In this document: in pieces, positions 26,723-37,400 of the stretch
Numbering within the stretch: position 1 is the stretch's first letter
Layout of the letters: each line of letters opens with the position of its first letter
Origin: Amycolatopsis balhimycina FH 1894
GTDB taxonomy: Bacteria; Actinomycetota; Actinomycetes; Mycobacteriales; Pseudonocardiaceae
DNA: 64,000 bases
Direction: 5' to 3'
NCBI RefSeq assembly: GCF_000384295.1
Contig: NZ_KB913037.1
Span: forward strand, 3,024,649-3,088,648
Program-made: the position numbers and the translations under genes
Notes under the pieces: model-generated
Database searches by the model: none
What the model was told of the DNA's origin: nothing
Seen by the model: only the letters and a program-made list of their open reading frames with translations

Positions 26723-29281
26723 ATGCCCGGTTGGTACGTCCATCTGGAAGCTGCGAAACAAACGGCTCAGCGACTGCGCGACGGTGACATTCCGCCGGGG
26801 TTCCCCCTCGACCTCGCCGATTCGCAGGCCCTCGGCGAGACGTGCCATACCTGGCGCAACTACCTTGCGCTGGGGTCGCTCGGTCCGGACCTGTTCTATC
26901 TCCTGCCGGACTTCGCGAACACCACCGGCTGCGTGATCCGTCAGGTGATCCGCTGGGTGGTCGACGTGTGGGCCGTGCTCGACGCGCAGTTCGTCGCCAA
27001 GTGGGAGAAGTGGATCGATCCGATCCAGACGAACGATGCCCAGCTCACCGGCCAGCTCACCGGAGGGTTGTCCAACCAGCTCGGCGCGATCCTTGACGAA
27101 CTGTCGGCTGCCGTCACGTCCGCGTTCGAGGGATTGCTCGCCCGGATGGGCGACTGGTTCGGGCTGCTCACCTCCGGGGTGCCCCAGGGCTACAGCAACG
27201 ACGCTTTCTACTGGTCGGACATGTTCCACTACCGCCGCACCTACCAATTCCCCTACACGCTGTTCCGCCAAGCCGAACAGGCACGCGCCACAGCCACCAC
27301 CGACGCGGAACGGCTGGACGCCGACGCCAGGACCGCCTTCGCGGTCGGGTGGATGAGCCACTGCGCGACCGACGTGACGGGCCACCCGTTCACCAACGCC
27401 AAGGCCGGCGGACCGTACCGGGATCACTGGCAACGTCACCATCTGGTCGAGAACCACATGGACAGCGAGAACTACTCGGCCCGCAACCCAGGACCGTGCT
27501 ACGGCGAGCGGGGCACCAGCGCGCTGCACTTCTACGTCGCGTTCCGCGCGCGGCACGATCAGCCGTACGACATGCGCGAAGACGCACCCGCCTATGACTA
27601 CTTCGCCGGATTCCCGGCCTACGACACCTCCGAAGGCGCCACGCCCTCAGCGGCGCGGCGGGCTCTGTTCGATCTGGACTCGGGAGAACTCCCCGAGCCC
27701 CTTGTCACCGCTCTGCTCGATGCGATGGCCGAGGTGTACCCGGACGGCCCGAAGATCCTGACGCAGGATCCGCAGTTCTCGGCAGCAGATGCGTCGGGCA
27801 CCCCCGACGGGCGGCCCAACAGTGATGCGATGAACCAGATGTGGACGCTCGTCTATGCCTACCTGAAGGCCACCGGAAGCGACGGCCTGAGTCCGCGCCG
27901 CCCGGCACCGCCGTCGGTGTTCACCGACCATTCCTTCCCCACGCCGCCCGGTGGCGGCGGCTACGGTGTCGACGACGACCCGGCCCGCGGTGCCGACGTC
28001 GATGACGACGACTCGTTCAGCCTGCTCGACCTGGTGCTGGCCATCTTCGCGTGGGTGGTTTACCTCGCGCAGATCATCGAGTGGCTGGTCACCGTGCTGC
28101 CCGGCCTGATCGTCGACGTCCTCACCTTCCCGGTTCGTGAAGTGCTCTACTGGGCCGTTGTGGTGCCGGCCTGGAACCTGTACATCCTGGCCCGGCGAGC
28201 ACTTGTCATGTCGGGCTTCCTGACGCCCAAGCCGGAGGAGATCGACCTCGGCCTGACCACACTCGGCTCGGCCTCCGGAACGTACGACGTGACCGCGGCT
28301 CTCGACAGCCCGCTGGGTGACGGTGCGGCGACATTCCGGGTGACCGAGCCGTCCGGGCGCGAGACGGCGACGTCCGGTTTCGGCCTCGATCCCGCCTATC
28401 CTCGCGGCATCGTCCGGGACCAGCCCACGGACGTCAGCGCCGTCGACCTTCCGGGCATGCTGGGACTGACCCGCCCGCTTCGGTATGCGGGCGACGGAAT
28501 CGCCGTGTTCAAGCCCACCGAGTGGATCGCGCCGTGGCGGTATCCCCTGACTGGTCAAGCCGGCAAAGGCGTTCCCCAGGAAGGCGCGCCGGCCCACGTT
28601 GGCCCGTTCGTCGCCGGAGACGGCTCCGCGGTCCTGCTGCCCGGCCCTCAGGGAAGTACGGCCGCACGCAACCGGCTCGAGGACTGCAAGACCCCGGCGG
28701 AGACCTTTGCCGCGCTCGACGCCTTGCTCCCCGACGACCTGCACCTCGGTGGCCCGGTCGACTACGGCCTCTACCTCGTCGGCAGGATGGCCACGGATCA
28801 GTCACCCGAGTTCCGGGTCCCGGACTTCAATCTCGACTCCGACCGCGGGTACGCCTGGTTGTGCTGGGACTGGGCCCGCCACCACCACGGCTCCGCCGGC
28901 GAATGGGCCTGCACCCCGCTCTTGACCGCGACACCCCAGAGCAACTTTTCCTACCGCCAGCCGTGCACGCCTCCGCAGTTCTTCCATGCCGACACCGACA
29001 ACAAACACCAGCTCCAGCCGGATGGGACGACGCCGCTGGACAGTCAGTGGTACGACCCGCGGCTGGACCTGAAGGTCCACTACCTCGGTCGCGGCGTCGA
29101 GCAACCGCCGGCTGACGACGAAGATCCCTGTGACATGTCCGGCTCGCCGCACGAGCCGTTCGACGGCACGGGCTGGCGACACCGGCTGCCAGGCGAGGAC
29201 CGGACCGATGACCTCGGCTTGGGCCGGAGGGGATGGACCCGACCATGGCACACACCACCGGAAGGTCCGGGCCGGCCATGA
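26723..29281 (+). CDS. Zinc-dependent phospholipase-C-like protein with C-terminal extension
   Basis: 852 aa. The N-terminal 270 residues resemble the zinc-dependent phospholipase C fold (Zn_dep_PLPC): GWYVHLEAAKQTAQRL at the start, GSLGPDLFYLLPD (Asp56), and the metal-ligand helices HCATDVTGHP (His213, Asp217, His221) and HLVENHMD (His240, Glu243, His245). Classical enzymes are secreted; here there is no signal peptide and the Trp is not exposed by cleavage. A hydrophobic region near 430-490 could be a membrane anchor. The rest is beta-like and unrecognised. AGGAGG five bases upstream fixes the ATG at 26723. It overlaps the next gene by ATGA. Likely role: a lipid-attacking effector of the island. 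Confidence 0.8.
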   Translation: MPGWYVHLEAAKQTAQRLRDGDIPPGFPLDLADSQALGETCHTWRNYLALGSLGPDLFYLLPDFANTTGCVIRQVIRWVVDVWAVLDAQFVAKWEKWIDPIQTNDAQLTGQLTGGLSNQLGAILDELSAAVTSAFEGLLARMGDWFGLLTSGVPQGYSNDAFYWSDMFHYRRTYQFPYTLFRQAEQARATATTDAERLDADARTAFAVGWMSHCATDVTGHPFTNAKAGGPYRDHWQRHHLVENHMDSENYSARNPGPCYGERGTSALHFYVAFRARHDQPYDMREDAPAYDYFAGFPAYDTSEGATPSAARRALFDLDSGELPEPLVTALLDAMAEVYPDGPKILTQDPQFSAADASGTPDGRPNSDAMNQMWTLVYAYLKATGSDGLSPRRPAPPSVFTDHSFPTPPGGGGYGVDDDPARGADVDDDDSFSLLDLVLAIFAWVVYLAQIIEWLVTVLPGLIVDVLTFPVREVLYWAVVVPAWNLYILARRALVMSGFLTPKPEEIDLGLTTLGSASGTYDVTAALDSPLGDGAATFRVTEPSGRETATSGFGLDPAYPRGIVRDQPTDVSAVDLPGMLGLTRPLRYAGDGIAVFKPTEWIAPWRYPLTGQAGKGVPQEGAPAHVGPFVAGDGSAVLLPGPQGSTAARNRLEDCKTPAETFAALDALLPDDLHLGGPVDYGLYLVGRMATDQSPEFRVPDFNLDSDRGYAWLCWDWARHHHGSAGEWACTPLLTATPQSNFSYRQPCTPPQFFHADTDNKHQLQPDGTTPLDSQWYDPRLDLKVHYLGRGVEQPPADDEDPCDMSGSPHEPFDGTGWRHRLPGEDRTDDLGLGRRGWTRPWHTPPEGPGRP

Positions 29282-30582
29282 CCGAGGACCGGCAACCGGA
29301 CAGCACCGAGCCTCCGGCATCCGACCAGCGCGGGGAAGACCCCGCCCGCACAGTCGGCGGCGGACATCCTCCCGACCCCGGTCCCGACCCGGATCCCGGC
29401 TGGCGACCGGACGACACCAGAGCCGACCACTGGCGAAATGTCTACGGCAAGCTTGCCCAACGGCACCGGCCACGCCGCGAAGACGTGCTGCCTTTCCTGC
29501 TGATCCGGGCTTTCTCGCCGGGTGACCGCGGTCAGCGGCCGCTGTGGCCGCCCGTCGTGTGCTGGGAGTCTCCGGACATCCTGCTCATCGACGCGGCCTG
29601 GACCGGCCCGTTCGATCCCGGCCGGCTCGTGGCCTCACCCACGGCCGGCCGGAGCTATCGTCTCTTCGTCCGGGTGTGGAACCTCGGCCTGCTCCCTGCC
29701 GTCGGTGTCCACATCCGGGCGTGGTGGGTGCAGCCCGGCTTCTTCGGGCAGGCGAACCAGGGGCAACCGGGCTACGAGCCGACGCTCGTCGGCGGCGCCA
29801 TGGTGGACCTCGACGACCGGACTCGGGCAGACTCGCAGCGTCTCATCGAACTCGACCGGCCGTGGTCCATTCCCGCCGACATCAGCGGGCACGAATGCCT
29901 GGTAGCCACCGTGTCCTGTCCCGCGGACCAGTGGAGCGGACGCTGGGACTGCAACACCGACCGGCACTTCGGCCAGCGCAACCTGACAGTCCTGACCGGA
30001 CAGCAAGACGCCGGTCCGCTGCTCCGGACCCTCGGCGACAACCTGCCGCGGCTTGGCGCACTCCACCTCACCCACGGCGGCCCCGCGGCCGGGCCGCTGC
30101 TGAACGCGATCGCCGGCGGCAGGCTGACGATCGTGCCACCGCAGGGCGACCCCTTCCCGACAACGGTCACGCCAGTCCCCTTCGACGACCTGCGCCACGG
30201 TGTCCGGACCGAACTCGAGCAGCACGTCCTCACCATCATCCGCGTCGAGGTCGACCGCACGATCATCGTGCGCAGCGATCTCCTAGCCGCCTTGCTGGCC
30301 GAACGTAACGCACCGGATCCGTTCACCGACATCCCGGCGCTCCCGGGCTTGATCCGTGACCTGCCCCGAGAAGACATCGACCTGGTGGGAGCAGTGACCC
30401 GGCGGCCCCTCGTCCAGGCGGTCCCGGACGCGCTGAGAACGCTGCTCGACATCGACAACCTGCAAGCCGCCCACATCGCTTCGGCCATGGGTGGCCCGTC
30501 GCGATCCCAGCACCTGCTCCGCTTCACCGCGACAGAGCTCGACGGCCGGCTCGTCGGCGGCTACTCCCTTGTCGTCACCTGA
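29278..30582 (+). CDS. Unknown protein with Ig-like (CARDB-type) segment, block A
   Basis: 434 aa. The ATG at 29278 overlaps the previous stop (ATGA). The first 60 residues are a disordered Asp/Pro-rich leader. A segment near 110-160 (YRLFVRVWNLGLLPAVGVHI, then RAWWVQPGFF) looks like a CARDB/Ig-type beta-sandwich. The C-terminal half is alternating alpha/beta with no catalytic motif. There is no signal or membrane segment. Strict coupling to the phospholipase-like gene suggests that the two proteins bind each other. Confidence 0.72.
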   Translation: MTEDRQPDSTEPPASDQRGEDPARTVGGGHPPDPGPDPDPGWRPDDTRADHWRNVYGKLAQRHRPRREDVLPFLLIRAFSPGDRGQRPLWPPVVCWESPDILLIDAAWTGPFDPGRLVASPTAGRSYRLFVRVWNLGLLPAVGVHIRAWWVQPGFFGQANQGQPGYEPTLVGGAMVDLDDRTRADSQRLIELDRPWSIPADISGHECLVATVSCPADQWSGRWDCNTDRHFGQRNLTVLTGQQDAGPLLRTLGDNLPRLGALHLTHGGPAAGPLLNAIAGGRLTIVPPQGDPFPTTVTPVPFDDLRHGVRTELEQHVLTIIRVEVDRTIIVRSDLLAALLAERNAPDPFTDIPALPGLIRDLPREDIDLVGAVTRRPLVQAVPDALRTLLDIDNLQAAHIASAMGGPSRSQHLLRFTATELDGRLVGGYSLVVT

Positions 30583-30742
30583 CAGGCTGTCCTGGTCGAC
30601 AGGTCACACCCAGTGACAGCAAGGAGCTCATTTCACAGTTTCCAGCGTGTGCAGCCAAGCGGAGCTGAGCCCGATCCACCCTCGAGATTCAAGAAACCGC
30701 CATTCATCGTAACACCCGCCGCAGGCACACGACTTCTCCCAT

Positions 30743-32989
30743 ATGGTTGCCTCGCGGGCGAACGACGCCGATATCCGGTTCCTGCGCATGCTCGCAACCG
30801 GCGATGACGAGCTGTTCCGAGCGGCCGCTGAGCATGCTGCCGATACCCTCGAACAGGTTTCTCCACAAGCCAAGGCGGACCGGTCCGCAGCTTCTCCCGA
30901 GCCGCTCCCCCTCGTGGTCGAGATAATCGCGACCATTCTCCAACCCGCCGGATTTCCCGCCAATCTCTCGCCACTGCGAGAGCTTTCGGTGGCCGACGGC
31001 GAAGATCTGCTGACCGCGCTCCTCGAAATCCTGGCGGAGCAACCGCACACGGCGGCCACCCTCCGCGGCCGTCGTGCCGGCACCGACCGCCTGCGCCGAG
31101 TCGTCGCAGCCTTGACCCACGACGGTGCGAGAGCAGTGACGGCGAGGCTGACCAGCCCGGCCGCGATCGTGACGAGCACCGATCCGGTATGGACCGGCGG
31201 GCTCTTGTCACTGGTCCGGCCGAGAGACGTCCTCGTCGCCGTACGACGTGCCACCGAACACCGTGCGCACCGGGTGAACGTCCTTCGCTGGCTTTCCGAG
31301 GTGGGCGATACCTTGGGCGATGCGCGCCTCGTTCCACCCGGGACTCCCGGTGTCGAGCCGCCGCTGGTGAAAATATTCAAGAAAGCGTACCCTGTCAGCC
31401 TCCCGAAACGCGGCAAACGCGGCGAACGGCCACCGGCCGGCTCAGGTCGCGCAGATCCCCTCGGCGACACGGTGCGAACCGTGCACCCGCTCTTGGAATG
31501 CCCCGGAAGCGTCGATCCCGGCAGCGTCTTCAATCTCCGGGTTGGCCTTTCCCCGAAAATCGACCGAACGCTCGCGGCGTCTGGGCCCTTCCAGGTCGCA
31601 TCGGACGCGTTTACGTTGACCATCACCCTTTTCCACGACGGTTTCACCCTCACCGGCGGATCGTCCTCGACCGCGACGATCGAAGTGACCCCGGAACGTC
31701 CGCATCCGTTCATCACGATTCAGGTCGCGGCAACCGACGATCCGGCACTCCGGCAGCTCCGCACGATCACGGCCGTCTTCGCCGCCGACGGGGTTCCGAT
31801 CGGCACCGCGTCGCGGCAGATCCGCGTTGGCGGTCGCGCCGACCAGGCTCGAGACGACGATTTGGCGAGCAGCACCTGGTCGGGCGGCTGGTCTTTCGAC
31901 CCCGGTGGCTCCCGTGCCGATGTCGAGCTCTATCTCATGCGTGGCGGCGACCAGACGGCACGCCGCTGGCTGTGGCATGTCCGATCGCCACACTCCCGGA
32001 TCTCCGACACCGACGACGCTCTCCGGGTCAATCTCGACGAGTTGACCGCGGAAGCGATGCAGCGATTCATCAGAGGGATCGAAGAGCGCGAGGGTCGTTC
32101 TCATCTTGAGTACTTCCTGAAGGGCGTGGCCACGCACATCGGCCAACTCGTGCACGACCGGGTCTGGGATGCGCTGCAGACAGCAGCTCAAGTGGCAGGC
32201 GGCCCGCCGACCGTCCTGCTCGTCACCGAAGACGCCTACATCCCCTGGGAACTGGCGCGAGTCCCGACGCCCTGGACGCCCGACCGGCCCTGGCTCGGCG
32301 CGCAAGTCACCCTCGGCCGCTGGCCTTACCTCGGCCACCGCAGTTCACCCACGCCGCCGGCTGCCTTCGACGCCGCCAAGATGGCGATCGTCTTCGGCAC
32401 GTACCCGGACGGCCTCGCGTTGCCAGCGGCGGAGGCCGAAGGCAAGGCGCTGATGACGAAGTACGGTGCGGCAGAAGTGCTACCCACCATCGAAAAGATC
32501 CTGGCCACGCTCGACGGCGAGGTCCCGGCAGACGTGCTTCACATAGCGCTGCACGGCAACTTCGACGCCGCCGGGTACCAAGACGGCCTCATGATGATCG
32601 ACGGTGAAGAGTACCTCGCGCCGGAGGACGTCGAAGGCGTGGAGACGAGCCCTGTGCGGCTCGTGTTCCTCAACGCCTGCCAGGTGGCGCAGGGGCGCCA
32701 GGTCTTCGGCACGTACGCCGGCATGGCGGCGGCGCTCATCAAGATCGGAGTCGGCGGGCTGGTCGCTCCACTGTGGAAGGTCGACGACACCGTGGCCGCC
32801 CGGATCGCCGACGACTTCTACTCCGACGTCTTCGCGGCCACGGAGACCCCCGCGTCGTTCCTCCGTCGCCGGCGCTGCGGCGGCGTCGACGGTGAGAGCA
32901 GCCAGTTCGCGTACGTGTTCTTCGGGCACCCGCGACTGGCCATCACCTGGAAGGGAGAGGGCGGCCATGGTGAACTTTTCCCCCGGTAG
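30743..32989 (+). CDS. CHAT-domain (caspase-like) protease
   Basis: 748 aa. The N-terminal about 150 residues are helical. Residues about 250-380 look like one or two Ig-like beta domains (FTLTITLFHDGFTLTGGSS). The CHAT domain fills the C-terminal third: IPWELARV, the histidine loop LHIALHG (catalytic His604), the cysteine loop FLNACQVAQ (catalytic Cys646), then GGLVAPLWKVDD and YVFFGHPRL. All CHAT hallmarks are intact, so it should be an active cysteine protease. No clear ribosome site precedes the ATG at 30743. It overlaps the downstream hydrolase by 23 bases. CHAT proteases in bacteria activate partners by cleavage. Confidence 0.9.
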   Translation: MVASRANDADIRFLRMLATGDDELFRAAAEHAADTLEQVSPQAKADRSAASPEPLPLVVEIIATILQPAGFPANLSPLRELSVADGEDLLTALLEILAEQPHTAATLRGRRAGTDRLRRVVAALTHDGARAVTARLTSPAAIVTSTDPVWTGGLLSLVRPRDVLVAVRRATEHRAHRVNVLRWLSEVGDTLGDARLVPPGTPGVEPPLVKIFKKAYPVSLPKRGKRGERPPAGSGRADPLGDTVRTVHPLLECPGSVDPGSVFNLRVGLSPKIDRTLAASGPFQVASDAFTLTITLFHDGFTLTGGSSSTATIEVTPERPHPFITIQVAATDDPALRQLRTITAVFAADGVPIGTASRQIRVGGRADQARDDDLASSTWSGGWSFDPGGSRADVELYLMRGGDQTARRWLWHVRSPHSRISDTDDALRVNLDELTAEAMQRFIRGIEEREGRSHLEYFLKGVATHIGQLVHDRVWDALQTAAQVAGGPPTVLLVTEDAYIPWELARVPTPWTPDRPWLGAQVTLGRWPYLGHRSSPTPPAAFDAAKMAIVFGTYPDGLALPAAEAEGKALMTKYGAAEVLPTIEKILATLDGEVPADVLHIALHGNFDAAGYQDGLMMIDGEEYLAPEDVEGVETSPVRLVFLNACQVAQGRQVFGTYAGMAAALIKIGVGGLVAPLWKVDDTVAARIADDFYSDVFAATETPASFLRRRRCGGVDGESSQFAYVFFGHPRLAITWKGEGGHGELFPR

Positions 32990-34472
32990 CGCCGTGGATC
33001 TCGGCAACGGCGTCCGGATGCACGCGGTGAACGTCAGCGGTGAGGCCCGGCGTGCCGAACGGGCGCCGGACGCCTCGGTGCGCGCAACGGCCGGCAGGAC
33101 TCCGCAGGCGTACCTGCGTCAGTCCGGCGCCGCGCCCGAAGCCGCCGATCGCCTCGGCGGCGCGCTCGACGATTCCGGAATGCGGCTGCACACCACGATC
33201 GCTCTCCCCCGGCTGAGCGCCGGCCGAAGCGGCCCGGCCCCGCGGACCCGTGGCCCGGTGACGGCTCCGCACCTGCGGCTCGAGGTCGGTGCGCCCGCCC
33301 GCGCCGACGAAGGTCAGGTGATCCTGGAAGTCGACGGCAAGACCGGGCACATCCGTTGGCATCTGCCCCGCGTCGAAGCCGCCGCCGAGGGCCACCGGGC
33401 CGCCGTCAAGCAGCAGTTCGACATCCCGTGCGACCGGTTCGAGATCGGCGGAGCGGGCCCCGCGAGCCGCGGCATCGTCGGCTTCGGTCTCAGCAAGGTA
33501 CTGCATGTGATCCGCTTCCCCGTCGAGTACGTGGCCGGGCAGGTGGCCGAATGGGGCGCGCGCTGGTGGGAGGGGCGACACCGCCCGCACGCGCTGCGCC
33601 TGGCCAATCCCGACGGCACCGTGGGAGCCGCCGTGGACGCCCGGCTGCTGGCGCAGCTGGGCACCGGACCGTACCTGCTGTTCGTCCACGGCACGTTCAG
33701 CACCTCCGACGCGTTCGCCGGCCTGCATCCGGACTTCGCGCGGTGGTACGCGGACTACGGACGGCGGCTTCTGCTGTTCGAGCACCCGACGGTCGCAGCC
33801 ACCCCGGAGAAGAACGCCCGCCGGCTACTCGATTTCCTGCCGGACGACCGCACGCTGACCTTGGACGTCGTGACCCATTCGCGAGGCGGGCTGGTCGCGC
33901 GGCAGCTGGTCCGCCAGCCCGCGGCCGGCCGGGTGAGCGTCCGCCGGCTCGTCCAGGTCGCTTCACCGAACGCGGGGACGAAACTCGCGAGCCCCGAAAA
34001 CCTCGGCTCCCTCGTCGACACGTTCACCAATCTGTTCTCGCTGCTCCCCGACGCCGTCGGCGGTGCCGCCTTGCCGGGCGTACTCGAAGTGGTGAAGCAG
34101 GTCGCGGTCGGTATTATGTCCGGTTTGGACGGTCTGGCAGCCATGGATCCTGCCAACGAGGAGCTGCTGGCCCTCAACGACACCGACGTCCGGATGGACG
34201 CGGTGCACGCGATCACGTCGAACTACAAGCCCTCAGCCGGAGCCTCCCTGGCCCAGCGAACGCTCGACACGATCGTCGACGCGCTCTTCGCCGACGGGAA
34301 CGACCTCGTTGTTCCCGTCACCGGTATGTCGAACGCGGGCAAGTTCGTCGTCCCTGCCCCGTTCGCGCTCGACGCGCCGTCGGTTTCGCACTGTGCGTAC
34401 TTCGGCGACGAACGGACGCGCGCCGAGATCAGGCACTGCCTGACGCTACCGGCGGTTCTCCCGTTCGGGTGA
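32967..34472 (+). CDS. Alpha/beta hydrolase (lipase-like), paired with CHAT protease
   Basis: 501 aa from ATG 32967, preceded by GGAGAGGG. The first 200 residues are a family-specific N-terminal region (LRLEVGAPARADEGQVILEV). The hydrolase core has the oxyanion strand LLFVHGTFST, the nucleophile elbow THSRGG with Ser305, ASPNAGT, an acidic residue in FADGNDLVVPV and the final His475 in SHCAYF. The triad is therefore complete. There is no signal peptide. It overlaps the CHAT gene and converges with the STAND gene over 27 bases. Lipase or thioesterase activity is likely; the most economical model is an effector controlled by the CHAT protease. Confidence 0.87.
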   Translation: MVNFSPGSAVDLGNGVRMHAVNVSGEARRAERAPDASVRATAGRTPQAYLRQSGAAPEAADRLGGALDDSGMRLHTTIALPRLSAGRSGPAPRTRGPVTAPHLRLEVGAPARADEGQVILEVDGKTGHIRWHLPRVEAAAEGHRAAVKQQFDIPCDRFEIGGAGPASRGIVGFGLSKVLHVIRFPVEYVAGQVAEWGARWWEGRHRPHALRLANPDGTVGAAVDARLLAQLGTGPYLLFVHGTFSTSDAFAGLHPDFARWYADYGRRLLLFEHPTVAATPEKNARRLLDFLPDDRTLTLDVVTHSRGGLVARQLVRQPAAGRVSVRRLVQVASPNAGTKLASPENLGSLVDTFTNLFSLLPDAVGGAALPGVLEVVKQVAVGIMSGLDGLAAMDPANEELLALNDTDVRMDAVHAITSNYKPSAGASLAQRTLDTIVDALFADGNDLVVPVTGMSNAGKFVVPAPFALDAPSVSHCAYFGDERTRAEIRHCLTLPAVLPFG

Positions 34473-37400
34473 GATCCGCGGCATCAGGTCGGGGCGCAGG
34501 GCGGTGAACAGCGCCGTCCTGCGCAGGTGATCGCTCGAAGCGCCGTGCAGCTCCTCGACGACGTCGGCGGGGGTCTTGCCCGGCCTGCTCAACGCGGTCA
34601 CCATCTCGGTCTGCGCTTCCGCCGCACGGGGGCCGGTCGCCGCTCCCGTCACCAGTACCGAATGCACTTTCCCCAGAGTGAGGAGCTGGTGCGCAAAATC
34701 GTTGCGCAGCAGCACCTGGCGGACTGTCTCGCTGGTGAACCGAGGAGCGGCGGCGATATCCAGCACCACCAAGGGCGTGTGGCCGCGCAGGGAGAGTTGG
34801 TAGAGCGCGTGGTCCAGGACGGTCACGGCCACGTCCTCCGGACGTTCCTGCGACCAGGCCAGCCTGCTGGCCCCGAAGTCCAGGAATGGCACGGAACCGC
34901 TGACGTCCATCGAGGCGTTGACGTGCAGAACATCGACAGGCGCCGGAGGCACGGTGACGTCCAGCAGCCGGAGATCGCCGCCGCGCAGCGTCTCCACGTC
35001 CCAGCCCGCGCGGCCGTACACCGTCGCCAGGTCGTCGGCGCCGACCATGGAGTACCCCCGAGCAGAGGAGAGCTCGGTCTCCGGCTCGCGCTCGAGGACC
35101 ACCACGTGGGGCGCCCGCCGGGCGACGGACCTCTCCCGCAGGGCCCGCCAGGTCGCCGGACCGGCCACGCCGTCCACGGTGAGCCCGCTCCTGTACTGCA
35201 GGAGCGTGACCGCGCGCTGGGTCTGCGGGCCGAGATAGCCGTCCAGCGGCCCCGGGTCGAAGTCTCCACCTGCCTCGCGCAAGGCTTCCTGCAAGACCCG
35301 GACGCGGATCTGGTCACCGCGCAACGCGGCTTGACCGCGATACGTAACTCGCAGCTCGGGGAGCTCGTCCAAGTGCCGTCCGTCGAAGGTCAGCAGCTCC
35401 CACGGCAACTGGGCGAGCGGCGGATCGGCACAGATCCGCAGGTCGAAACGGCCCCTACCCGTGCCGGGCCGGCGCAGCGACCGCCGGACGTCCAGCACCG
35501 ACGACAGGCGGACAGCCTCCCGGACCCACTTGACCAGGGGGGACTTGGCCCGCCGGTCGACATCCTGACGCACGGCGGCGGCCAGCTCGTGGTGAGCCGA
35601 CACCCGCAGCAGCTCACGGCCGTCGGCGAAGGCCACCAGCGCGCCGGACTGTTCGAGTACGAGGTTCAGCCGCACTTCCGGGCGGACGCGGTGCCTTTCC
35701 GGTGCGAGATCGCCGCTGCGGTATTGCTCCCGCTCACCGATGTCGACCAGCACTGCTTCGGCACGCCGCTGATAGTGGTCCTCCAGTCTCGCGTCGCCCT
35801 CGCGCACAGCGAGCCGGCGCCGCAGGTCCAGGAGCCGCCACCGCCACTGGGTCGGTCGCTGGGTGCCCTCGTCGAGCGCGCGGCTCGCCTGGTCCAGGAT
35901 CAGGCGCATACCGTCGGCGGAGGTCTCGTCGAACACCAGGTCGGCCTGTTCCAGCTTCGTCACCGCGCTCAGCAGAGGGAAGTCGGCTTCCCACAACGGC
36001 TGGGGAGCAACCGCCGCGTCCGGCCGTCCGCTCTGCGCGACCAGTTCGAGCAGCCTCAGCTGGGCGAGAAAGGTGTTCCGGCCCAGCACGCTCGTTGCTG
36101 CGGAAGCCACTTCGACGGCGAGGTCGTCTTGCCCCGCGAAGCGCAGCAGGTGTGCATGGCGCAGCTGGAGCCAAGCTTTGTCCGCCGAGTCTTCCGACCG
36201 TACCTCGTCGTCGCCGGCCGGCCCGTGGAGCACCAGGTCGGCCAGCTGGGCACCCCACGGTGTCCGCGGCGCGCGATCGAGCCCGTCCAGGGCAGCGAGC
36301 CGGGCGGCTACCGGCGTGATCGAAGTGAGCCGCGCGGCCAGTGACGGCAGCCACGACTCCGTCAACGCAGGTGCCGAAAGCAGGGCGGCGAAGACGACGT
36401 CCGCGAACCGGCTCGGCGGCACCCGCGCGTCCAGCCGACCGAGGACCTCCGCCACCCGTGCGGTCGCGTCGGCCTGGCGTCCCCTCCGCTTGTCGAGCTC
36501 CGCCCAAAGCAGCATCATGGCGCGCCACGCGGCGCTCCCTTGCTGCAGTGGCATCCCTTTGGCCTCGCCGAGCAGGTGCCCGGCCTCACGGACGTTGCCG
36601 ACCTTGCGAAGCACCAGCTCTGCCGCCCGGACACAAGCCATGGCCGCCCGCTCGTTGTCCGCCGACTGGGCGTACTCCGACCTCGCCCGCAGGAAGTCGT
36701 CCTGTGCGCGGTCCACGTCGAACAGCTCGGACAGGGCCAGACCGCGGAGCACCAGGAGGTCGGCGTGCCGGCGCCGGCTGACGACGTCGGTCATGGCGTT
36801 GGTGCACAGTGTCACCGCTTCGGGCGCGCGGTCCAGCGCGAGGAGCGCGGTAACGCGTTCTCGTTCGAACCCCTCGCCCACGGCGAGACGCAAGGCGGTC
36901 GCCGGCCGGCCCGATGCCAGCGCGACCCGGATCCGCAGCCGCTGCAAGCCGGTCGGCACCGACACCGCGTTCACGCCCGTGGCCCGTTCGAGCCACGCCT
37001 CGGCACGGCCGATCCGACCGACGCTGAGCTCGTATTCCGCCAGCTGTTCGAGGATTTCGACCGTCGTTTCCGGCGACCGCGAATGGTCCAGTGCGGCGAG
37101 GAGGCTGAGCCGGCGACCCTCGAAATCCCCCTGAGCCCCACGCGCGTCGGCGAGCAGGCGATCGAGCAAAGACTGTCCCGCGGTGTCGACACCTCGCAGA
37201 TCCGACTCTTCCAGCAGCCGGGCAGCCTCCTCTGGCCGGTTCCTGGCGATCGACAACGCCGCGTCGGCGGCGATGAGCCGGAGCCGGGAACCGGGACCGA
37301 TCGGCAGGTTCGCGACCGCGGCGACGCTGCGCTCGACCCGGCTCCACAACGTGTGGTCTCCGGAGGCGTTGCGGATTCTCGCGATGGTCGCGAGGGCCCA

